Positions 1 through 5,154 of a stretch of 18,514 nucleotides of DNA are shown here, in pieces (positions within the stretch are counted from its first letter, which is position 1; each line of letters starts with the position of its first letter). Position numbers and translations under genes: made by a program. The stretch lies in NCBI GenBank assembly GCA_020719895.1, contig DYPM01000025.1:1-18514 (forward strand), given 5' to 3'. Below the pieces are notes generated by a model. The model was not told the origin of the DNA. It did not search any database and saw only the letters and a list, made by a program, of their open reading frames with translations. This DNA is from Sulfurovum sp. GTDB lineage: Bacteria; Campylobacterota; Campylobacteria; Campylobacterales; Sulfurovaceae.

Positions 1-2
1 TA

Positions 3-34
3 AAACAAAGTGAGGTTAAAGCCTCGCTTTGTTT
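3..34 (+). terminator. Terminator-like hairpin at the window's left edge
   Basis: Bases 3-15 pair with 22-34 to give a 13-bp stem, with one T-G wobble (11/26), around a six-base loop. The stem is GC-rich at the loop end and A/T-rich at its base, so it can act in either direction. The wobble is only stable in plus-strand RNA, where the minus strand would have a C-A mismatch. This points to a plus-strand transcript entering from the left, beyond the window. It may also stop the minus-strand operon that ends at 103, but there is no long T-tract on either side. Confidence 0.55.
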
Positions 35-55
35 ATTCAATCCAAATGCTACATG

Positions 56-75
56 CTTAAACGAGTCTGTTTAAG
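56..75. terminator. Inverted repeat 3' of the oxygenase gene
   Basis: CTTAAAC (56-62) and GTTTAAG (69-75) form a perfect 7-bp stem with a six-base loop. It extends weakly outward through G-T pairs on the plus strand. It lies 27 bases past the stop codon of the minus-strand oxygenase gene and may be part of its 3' end or a minor transcription signal. No T-run follows, so its role as a terminator is a guess. Confidence 0.3.
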
Positions 76-102
76 TGTGACAATAACGATTTGTATCTAC
101 TG

Positions 103-825
103 TTATACTATCGCGTCGTGCCATTGTACGAGTGTTAGGCGATAGCCTTTTGTGACTGTTGCGACTTGATGAGAGAAGTAAGGATTACTTGGAAAGATGA
201 TCATATCACCTGCTTGTGGTGTGAGTGTGATCATTTTTCCTTCGTGATCAAAAAGAGAGTTAAAAAGCAATTCGCCACCTTCAAACACCACATCGTTTTC
301 TTGTGCTACATCGCAGTGACTTGTCGCAAAAAGCACTGTTGTAAATTTACGTTTGGGTGCAACACAACGAAACCCGACAATTTCTCCAGTTTCGTCCACT
401 AACGCACTCGAATCATCGGCGTGTCTGACATAGAAATCTCCCTCTTGATACTCCAACACTTGAATATCAGTCGAGCGTGTCAATACTGCACTGAAAAAAG
501 TTTCAATCTCTGTCTTGAAAGTTAAAAACCGCTCTTTGTAGTATGTTTTGTAGAAATTATCAAGAGTGTAAATATTGGTTTTTCGATAGTGTGTTTCCAC
601 TTTGGATTGGATAATTCCATCAATACTTTTTTGTTTGACTTTGGCTTGTTGGGCATCTTGATTTGTTTTGATGAAAGCTACAAGAGTTGCACAAAGTTCG
701 GCACTAAAAAATCCTTTGAGTATCAAAAATGGAAAGTCTCTATATGGATTTGGCAAGATACGATTGCGAATCTCCATCTTTTCAAATCTCTCATCACAAT
801 AGATAAGATTGCTTATTTGTATCAT
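103..825 (-). CDS. 2-oxoglutarate/Fe(II)-dependent oxygenase
   Basis: A 240-residue cytoplasmic protein with the double-stranded beta-helix signature of 2OG-Fe(II) oxygenases (prolyl-4-hydroxylase/PiuC-like superfamily). The iron ligands appear as H135-x-D137 (in YVRHADD) and H219 (in YFSHQV). R229 (in KGYRLTL) is the likely 2-oxoglutarate anchor. GGELLF (183-188) and AGDMIIFPS (205-213) are the typical strands before the distal His. Such enzymes hydroxylate an amino-acid side chain or small molecule using O2 and 2-oxoglutarate; the substrate here cannot be told. There is no signal peptide. The start codon overlaps the stop of the preceding gene as ATGA (822-825), so translation is probably coupled. 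M17 is a possible alternative start. It is the last gene of a minus-strand operon with DUF4160 and a hydrogenase-protease remnant. Confidence 0.82.
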   Translation of the reverse strand: MIQISNLIYCDERFEKMEIRNRILPNPYRDFPFLILKGFFSAELCATLVAFIKTNQDAQQAKVKQKSIDGIIQSKVETHYRKTNIYTLDNFYKTYYKERFLTFKTEIETFFSAVLTRSTDIQVLEYQEGDFYVRHADDSSALVDETGEIVGFRCVAPKRKFTTVLFATSHCDVAQENDVVFEGGELLFNSLFDHEGKMITLTPQAGDMIIFPSNPYFSHQVATVTKGYRLTLVQWHDAIV

Positions 826-1127
826 GTTTGAATAGAGCCTTTTGTTTTTTGAGGATTTGCATAACTATCGATGATTTTTTCGATTGATGTGTAGTTGTCA
901 TTTTTTTGATATGAGATTCCTATTTTGTCAAGTTCATTGAGTGCAGTGGTGATAAATGCACCAAATTTTGATTTGATTGGATCACTAAGCCCTATATTTA
1001 CACTCAAAATATCGTGTGGGACAATCCCTACAAAAGTGTAATTTTTTTCCAAATATAAAGAGGCGTAAACACCAACTCCTTCATCTTGAAAAATAATCGT
1101 TCCAACACCGATAATTGCTATTTTCAT
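822..1127 (-). pseudogene. Hydrogenase maturation protease, internally deleted (HyaD/HydD/HycI family)
   Basis: The 101-codon frame begins MKIAIIGVGTIIFQDEGVGV, the N-terminal motif of the nickel-dependent endopeptidases that trim the large subunit of [NiFe] hydrogenases. E16 of this motif is one of the three nickel ligands. After NYTF (about residue 32) the sequence jumps to what in full-length homologues (about 150-180 residues) is the C-terminal part (GIVPHDILSV onward, with KNDNYTSIEKI near the end). Some 80-90 residues are gone, including the segments with the second and third metal ligands (Asp and His). The frame is intact, but cleavage activity should be lost. GxGN is also changed to GVGT. 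I chose the ATG at 1127, which has GGAG about 12 bases upstream and lies 8 bases past the DUF4160 stop; the longer frame to 1190 overlaps that gene. The 3' end overlaps the oxygenase start by 4 bases. Confidence 0.75.
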
Positions 1128-1135
1128 CGAATTAT

Positions 1136-1411
1136 TTACTCCAGTGCTTCTATTTTGTAGAGTGTTTTGCCATTTTGAACCAACTCCCAATTGTCCATAA
1201 GTTTATCTTTATGTATAGTGATCCATGTTCGTACGTGATTTATTTTTGATTGTGGAATCTCTCCTTCCAAAATCTCTCCTTCCAAAATTGATAAAACAAC
1301 TTCATCGTACTCATATTTGACATGAATATGAGGCATTTGGTGTTTTTTGTCTTTGTGATAATACATATAAATAATCAAACCGTGAAACATTGATAGCATT
1401 GCATGATACAT
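1136..1411 (-). CDS. DUF4160 domain protein
   Basis: Ninety-one residues matching the DUF4160 pattern: an N-terminal SMFHGLIIYMYYHKD strand, the His-rich MPHIHVKY motif (residues 26-33), a GEILEGEIP turn (45-53), then a helix with TWITIHKDKLMDNWELVQNGK and KIEAL at the end. Family members are small soluble proteins of unknown biochemistry. They are often found beside DUF2442 proteins in what look like toxin-antitoxin pairs; no DUF2442 partner is visible here. The start is uncertain: M1 (1411), M5 and M8 all lie before the conserved motif and none has a clear Shine-Dalgarno site. It is the first gene of the minus-strand operon, with a TATAAT at 1447-1452 about 36 bases upstream. A 15-bp direct repeat lies inside it. 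Confidence 0.75.
   Translation of the reverse strand: MYHAMLSMFHGLIIYMYYHKDKKHQMPHIHVKYEYDEVVLSILEGEILEGEIPQSKINHVRTWITIHKDKLMDNWELVQNGKTLYKIEALE
1256..1288. repeat. 15-bp tandem duplication inside the DUF4160 gene
   Basis: The 15-base unit at 1256-1270 is repeated exactly at 1271-1285, with three more matching bases after it. In the protein it gives LEGEI twice in succession. The encoded stretch still aligns with the usual DUF4160 length, so it need not be a recent insertion. Confidence 0.7.
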
Positions 1412-1446
1412 TGGATTACTTTTGAGCAGATTTATAACAAGGGTTG

Positions 1447-1452
1447 ATTATA
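1447..1452 (-). promoter_or_regulatory. Probable -10 box of the DUF4160 operon
   Basis: A perfect TATAAT on the minus strand, 36 bases before the DUF4160 start codon, would begin transcription near 1440. No good -35 box is seen, which is usual for sigma-70-type promoters in Campylobacterota. The 22-bp palindrome at 1461-1482 covers the region where RNA polymerase would contact upstream DNA. Confidence 0.5.
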
Positions 1453-1460
1453 GAGTGATA

Positions 1461-1482
1461 CTCTTGAAGATATCTTTAAGAG
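1461..1482. promoter_or_regulatory. 22-bp near-perfect palindrome, candidate operator
   Basis: CTCTTGAAGAT (1461-1471) and ATCTTTAAGAG (1472-1482) are reverse complements except for one position. The centre lies at 1471/1472. It is about 9-30 bases upstream of the minus-strand TATAAT, hence over the spacer and -35 zone of that promoter, and about 65 bases upstream of the divergent plus-strand -10 box. This is where a dimeric regulator would bind. As plus-strand RNA it could form a 9-bp stem followed by T-rich sequence, but no plus-strand gene precedes it, so a terminator is less likely. Confidence 0.45.
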
Positions 1483-1545
1483 CTATTTTTGGTCGTATTT
1501 TTTATTTTAACCTTCAAAATTTTCATTTTAACAAAAAATGATTGT

Positions 1546-1553
1546 GTTATAAT
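1546..1553 (+). promoter_or_regulatory. Extended -10 promoter of the small-protein gene
   Basis: TATAAT at 1548-1553 is preceded by TGT (1545-1547), making a consensus extended -10 element. Transcription should begin near 1560, leaving a leader of about 57 bases that ends in a strong Shine-Dalgarno AAGGAG at 1605-1610, six bases before the ATG. The combination predicts high expression. Confidence 0.7.
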
Positions 1554-1616
1554 CACCTCTCTTTGTCGTTGTATTTCAATTGATGAAGAATATTAAATTT
1601 ATCTAAGGAGACAAAT

Positions 1617-1847
1617 ATGAGTAGTACAGTTTCACAAATCGCAGAGTTCGCACTAAGCGGTACAGAAAACGGAAAAATCACTATTAGCACTATCACAGAA
1701 CCTTATGGCACAGGAAGCGAAAGTGTCGCAAGCATCGGAATTGCACTCCAAAAAAGGGCAGAAGAGCCAGATTGGAAAGTTCACATTCCAAAAGAAAACA
1801 TTGATGAAGTGATTGAGGCTTTGCAAAAAGCAAAAGAGCAAATCTGA
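1617..1847 (+). CDS. Small protein with PC4/PUR-like fold pattern, function unknown
   Basis: I do not recognise a named family with certainty. The 76-residue protein is soluble, without signal peptide or cysteines. Its pattern suggests several beta-strands (KITISTIT 19-26, VASIGIALQKR 37-47, WKVHIP 53-58) followed by one long amphipathic helix (ENIDEVIEALQKAKEQ 60-75). The strand set, then IP, then a helix containing IxALxKA, recalls PC4 (transcription coactivator p15) and PUR/Whirly-type single-stranded nucleic-acid-binding modules. This is a fold-pattern inference, not a detected homology. Expression signals are strong: an extended -10 box at 1548-1553 and AAGGAG six bases before the ATG. 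It is a monocistronic gene facing away from the DUF4160 operon, and the transcript probably runs into the structured element at 1885-2041. Confidence 0.72.
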   Translation: MSSTVSQIAEFALSGTENGKITISTITEPYGTGSESVASIGIALQKRAEEPDWKVHIPKENIDEVIEALQKAKEQI

Positions 1848-1864
1848 AGCTATATTAATTTTTT

Positions 1865-1879
1865 AGTTCCAATAGAACT
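1865..1879. repeat. Small dyad AGTTC-N5-GAACT
   Basis: AGTTC (1865-1869) and GAACT (1875-1879) form a perfect 5-bp dyad with a five-base centre, 18 bases after the stop of the small-protein gene. The arrangement GTTC-N5-GAAC followed by TCA recurs before the efflux operon at 18072-18084. It may be a short hairpin in the 3' UTR or a protein-binding site. Confidence 0.35.
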
Positions 1880-1884
1880 CAGTT

Positions 1885-2002
1885 AATTGAAGCCTCTGAT
1901 TAGATATAAATTCTCTAAGAGCGACTATTCGCGAGAGCCGTCGGCACGAAGACCTAATTTTGAGCTTGCTTAAAATTTGAGAATTAATCAGATGGTTCAA
2001 TT
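1885..2002 (+). other. 118-base multi-helix inverted-repeat element (structured RNA or palindromic repeat)
   Basis: The two ends pair in three blocks: AATTGAA (1885-1891) with TTCAATT (1996-2002), CTGATTA (1896-1902) with TAATCAG (1985-1991), and ATTCTC (1910-1915) with GAGAAT (1979-1984). The first two blocks are separated by a 4x4 internal loop; a 7-base bulge on the left precedes the third. Inside are further stems: GCGA-ctat-TCGC (1921-1932), GCC-gtc-GGC (1937-1945) and AATTTTGAGC-tt-GCTTAAAATT (1956-1977). The core 1919-1954 is clearly more GC-rich than its surroundings. A G-T pair (1962/1971) keeps a stem intact only in plus-strand RNA. I recognise no known riboswitch or ncRNA. It could be a 3'-UTR or small RNA, or a dispersed MITE/REP-like element. 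Confidence 0.55.
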
Positions 2003-2059
2003 TGGACTTTGTTTAAAATCAAATCAAAAGCAAAGTCTAAAATATCTTTTTATATCTTT
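2001..2059 (+). terminator. Terminator-like hairpin after the small-protein transcript
   Basis: Bases 2001-2014 pair with 2028-2041 over 14 positions, including two G-T wobbles (2004/2038 and 2012/2030) that work only in plus-strand RNA. The loop is 13 bases. The stem is followed by a T-rich stretch (2046-2059) interrupted by A and C. It probably ends the plus-strand transcript from 1560. The hairpin sits immediately before the convergent stop codon of the MFS gene at 2050. Confidence 0.5.
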
Positions 2060-3195
2060 TGTTTCACTATAAATATAGCAGATACTCCTATCACAATACT
2101 TCCAAGCACCACACCAAGCACCACAAAAAAGTGTTGCACTCCAAAAGAGGCGACAAAAGGATGAAATACGATAGGAGAAAAAAATTGTCCTAAAAAAAGA
2201 AAACTGGTCAAATAGCCAGAAGATTTAATGCGTCGCACAACATTAGATTGATGAAGCATCCACGCTGTGACATTTGTCATCAAAAGTCCACCGCCAAATC
2301 CAAAAATTGGAGATGTAAAAAAGAAAAGATACACATTATCTACATGACCAATCAATAAAAATCCAGTAGCCACAATTCCCATACCTATCAGATAAATAAC
2401 ACCAAAATCAAAATGTTTTTTCAAACGTGCAAAAGTCAATGCTCCAAGTGCATTAAATATAAATGCTGTTGCGATAATCATTCCTGCAAGTTTTCCATCT
2501 GCACCAAAATGATTCATAATTAAAAAAGGCATTTGTGTAGGCAAAATATAAAATACCAACATCAAACAAAATGCAAGAAGATAAATACCAATCAGTTTGG
2601 GTTGTATCTCTTTGGCGTGTTCTGTTGTGCTGGAGTGGTTTGGCTCGACAATATTTTTGAATACAAAAGGCACAAAAAATAGTCCCACAAGATAGATACC
2701 AAACGCATAACGCCATGATATATCACTCAATACGCCACCTGCAAACAAAAAAAGCAAACCACCAATAGATATAAATGCACTTTGTAATCCCATATAACGA
2801 TGTCTCTCTTCGTTTTTGAAATAATCTCCCACTAATGATGTGACCAAAATCATTAAGACACCAATCGCAATTCCAAGCATAAAACGTGAAAAAAGTAAAG
2901 CATAAATACTTGAGAGATAAAGCCCCGCACTTCCTGCTAATGCGAAAAAAACAAGAGCAATCATTAGCGTATATTTACGTCTAAAACGACTCAATAGATG
3001 TCCCAAAAAAGGAGAAAGTATCGCAATCGCCAATGACGGCAATGTGATCATCATACGAGATAGAAAATCAATATGTGGAGTATTGGGAAAGTGATCCGCA
3101 AGATGCGGAAGCGAAGTGATAATGGCTACATTGGACATCATTGTAGTCATCGAGAGTAATAACAGTGTAATTTTTGTCGCATAAGTGATCTGCAA
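2050..3195 (-). CDS. MFS transporter (DHA1-type, drug or metabolite efflux)
   Basis: A 381-residue inner-membrane protein with about 12 hydrophobic segments, the usual size for the major facilitator superfamily. The loop between helices 2 and 3 carries a variant of MFS motif A (GHLLSRFRRKY, 65-75). SRFMLGIAIG (103-112) corresponds to the R-containing motif in helix 4. A charged central loop near residues 187-197 (EPNHSSTTEHAKE) separates the two six-helix halves. Proton-driven export is likely, but the substrate cannot be read from sequence. The start codon is TTG at 3195, supported by AAGGA seven bases upstream; no better in-frame ATG lies before the first helix. It is the last gene of the minus-strand operon, 22 bases after the protease gene. 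Confidence 0.85.
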   Translation of the reverse strand: MQITYATKITLLLLSMTTMMSNVAIITSLPHLADHFPNTPHIDFLSRMMITLPSLAIAILSPFLGHLLSRFRRKYTLMIALVFFALAGSAGLYLSSIYALLFSRFMLGIAIGVLMILVTSLVGDYFKNEERHRYMGLQSAFISIGGLLFLFAGGVLSDISWRYAFGIYLVGLFFVPFVFKNIVEPNHSSTTEHAKEIQPKLIGIYLLAFCLMLVFYILPTQMPFLIMNHFGADGKLAGMIIATAFIFNALGALTFARLKKHFDFGVIYLIGMGIVATGFLLIGHVDNVYLFFFTSPIFGFGGGLLMTNVTAWMLHQSNVVRRIKSSGYLTSFLFLGQFFSPIVFHPFVASFGVQHFFVVLGVVLGSIVIGVSAIFIVKQKI

Positions 3196-3217
3196 ATAAA
3201 TATCCTTGTTGAGTTCT

Positions 3218-4690
3218 CTATTTTTTGGTTATATTGTTTTCGCGTAGTTCGATAGATCTGTCATACTCAATATTGTATTGTTTTAGTATTTGCGTCTGTT
3301 TTGTTTTGGCTTGTTCCATATCGATAATGACTTGTGCTCCGTCTTTATCTTCGAGTGTGAGATATTTTCCTGTGAACGCTTCGATTTTGCGATAGAACTC
3401 GGCAAAATCAACATATCTCTCTCCATTTATTTTTTCGATCAGCCACATTTGCATATCGGTATTGCCACGACTCATATCCGAAGCAAGTACTTTGAGTAGT
3501 ACCACCATCTCTTTGCGATCAGGTTTGGGCCACTGTGAAGCGTAATAGCTCAAAAGCACACGATTGAGTGTGGTTGAGAGAAGTAGGTTTCGTGAGACTG
3601 GAGAGAAAATATATCCACCAACGATAAAATAACTTGGCATACGATCATATTCGGTAGTTTTAACCAACAGCACCTCATCTGCAATACGTGTGAGATTGGT
3701 TTTGATGCTCTGTTTTTTGCCTTCTCGTATCACTTCAAGTGTGATTTGTTCTCCTATTTGGTGCATATCGATGTAATATCCGAAGTTGGTGTATTCGTGT
3801 TCTCTAAACTCTACTGTTCCATCATCTTCTATTTTGTGACCGTCGATTGAGGTTAAAATATCTCTTTTGTGAAGCACATTTTTAAGAGTAGAGTTGTAGA
3901 CAATCTCATCGACTAAGTTTCCAGTAGTGTTCGCATCCAATCCATAATAGGCTTTGATGGTTGGGTTTTCTAATGTTTGAGTCGTGATTCCCAGTTCTGG
4001 AAAGCCATCATTGCGACCATCTTTGAGATCTTCCAAAAAATGTCTAATGAGATTGATTGGAACTAAATAGCCGATACTTTGAGAGTTTGAGATCACCTGC
4101 ATCACTACGCCGACGATTTTGCCATCGCAAAGAGCTGGACCGCCTGAGTTGCCAGGATTGACCGCTGCATCGACTTGAATCGACAAAAAACTCTCTCCGC
4201 TATGTGCGTAAACATTGTGTTCGATACGTGATACTACGCCAATGGTTGCTGAAAGCGTATTTCCTCCCATCGGGTAACCATACACAACAATTTGCTGTTC
4301 TACTTCGGGAAGTTCTCCAAAAGTGAGTGGTGTGACACCTTCAAAAAACTGTTGATTTTCGACTTCAAGCAACGCCAAATCAGCTTGATGTGAGACTGCA
4401 TGTACTTTGGCGATATAACGTTCACGCTCTCCATAGCGTTGGACTTCGATAAAAGTTTGGTTGGCTACAACGTGAGCATTAGTCAATATATAACTCTGAT
4501 TTGAATCCAAAAGTCGAATAATTGCTCCTGAGCCAGTACCGCTTGAGATTGAGGAGTTCCATGGCTGTTGATAGTTGAGATGTTTAAAAACCGTATAGAT
4601 TTTTACAATCGCTCTTTTTGTTTCATCATTGCTTCCTTGAGCGTGTATTATCGTCGCCAATATCATCGTGAGTAGTAAAATTTTTTTCAT
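3218..4690 (-). CDS. Periplasmic Deg/HtrA-like serine protease with PDZ domain
   Basis: The 490-residue precursor starts with a classic signal peptide (MKKILLLTMILATIIHAQG, cleavage near residue 18). The chymotrypsin-fold domain shows the full catalytic triad: H73 in LTNAHVV, D104 in HQADLALLE and S182 in NPGNSGGP. It should therefore be active in the periplasm. A PDZ domain spans about 232-335 (GITTQTL through RDILTSIDG). A further C-terminal region from about 350 (PSYFIVGGYIFSPVS) resembles the second PDZ-like part of DEG9-type proteases rather than E. coli DegP. The last 30 residues are charged and helical. Likely roles are protein quality control or processing of one substrate. The start ATG overlaps the previous stop by one base (TAATG, 4688-4692), so translation is coupled to the DUF523 gene. 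Confidence 0.85.
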   Translation of the reverse strand: MKKILLLTMILATIIHAQGSNDETKRAIVKIYTVFKHLNYQQPWNSSISSGTGSGAIIRLLDSNQSYILTNAHVVANQTFIEVQRYGERERYIAKVHAVSHQADLALLEVENQQFFEGVTPLTFGELPEVEQQIVVYGYPMGGNTLSATIGVVSRIEHNVYAHSGESFLSIQVDAAVNPGNSGGPALCDGKIVGVVMQVISNSQSIGYLVPINLIRHFLEDLKDGRNDGFPELGITTQTLENPTIKAYYGLDANTTGNLVDEIVYNSTLKNVLHKRDILTSIDGHKIEDDGTVEFREHEYTNFGYYIDMHQIGEQITLEVIREGKKQSIKTNLTRIADEVLLVKTTEYDRMPSYFIVGGYIFSPVSRNLLLSTTLNRVLLSYYASQWPKPDRKEMVVLLKVLASDMSRGNTDMQMWLIEKINGERYVDFAEFYRKIEAFTGKYLTLEDKDGAQVIIDMEQAKTKQTQILKQYNIEYDRSIELRENNITKK

Positions 4691-5154
4691 TATAGTTTTT
4701 CCTTCAAATATATTTCTGCATCAACTGCTTTGATACCTCTTCGTATCGCCTCTTTTGCCATCAATCCAGTCGCATTATTGTGAATTAACGTTTTGTCTTT
4801 TTGGTGGAGTTTGGCACTATGTACGCCACAACTTGGACTTCTGTCTTTACCGATAAAAAGCTCAATCTCTTTGTGATTTTCAAAAAATCGATAAGCATAC
4901 GACTCGATTTGCGATGAGAGATTTTTGTCTGTCACAGAGCAGATGACTTGGATGCTTTTATCTTCTTGAAATATCAAATCCATTCTTGGACGCGGTGTAC
5001 CAAAACTCTCCGACTCAGGACAAAAAGAGATTAGATCCGCGCCCTCAAGTTTTTGTAGAAGTGAAGCGTTGAGATTGTCACCTCCGTCATATTTGCACTT
5101 TTCGCCCATCAAACAAGCAGAGATTGCGACTTTTTGGTTTTTCATTTTGTGCAT
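4690..5154 (-). CDS. DUF523 protein, TudS-like putative Fe-S desulfidase
   Basis: A 154-residue cytoplasmic protein with the DUF523 hallmarks: ISACLMGEKCKYDGG (11-25), FCPESESFGTPRPRMDL (44-60) and GKDRSPSCGVH (102-112). C14, C45 and C109 are the three conserved cysteines that hold a [4Fe-4S] cluster in characterised thiouracil desulfidases (TudS) of this domain family. C20 and C72 are additional. By family knowledge it could remove sulfur from a thiolated base or related compound, but many DUF523 proteins have no proven activity. The usual glycine-rich part after CPE is SESFGTPRPR here, close to consensus. M1 at 5154 follows directly on the preceding TAG; M4 (KMKNQKV) fits the family N-terminus better. 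The gene is joined end to end with its neighbours on both sides. Confidence 0.82.
   Translation of the reverse strand: MHKMKNQKVAISACLMGEKCKYDGGDNLNASLLQKLEGADLISFCPESESFGTPRPRMDLIFQEDKSIQVICSVTDKNLSSQIESYAYRFFENHKEIELFIGKDRSPSCGVHSAKLHQKDKTLIHNNATGLMAKEAIRRGIKAVDAEIYLKEKL

Noticed and set aside
1128..1190. N-terminal extension of the hydrogenase-protease frame into the DUF4160 gene
   Set aside because: The Rossmann-like motif starts at the ATG at 1127, which has its own upstream GGAG; the extension overlaps a better-supported gene.
1896..1991. Hammerhead ribozyme, because CTGATTA resembles CUGAUGA
   Set aside because: The core CUGAUGA and GAAA strands are not present in the needed order; CTGATTA is simply paired with TAATCAG.
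1885..2002. Integron attC site
   Set aside because: The required RYYYAAC and GTTRRRY core sites are not found at the ends of the inverted repeat, and no integrase or cassette array is present.
2453..2716. Second minus-strand frame (87 codons) within the MFS gene
   Set aside because: It overlaps a full-length transporter in another frame and has no ribosome-binding site or recognisable sequence.
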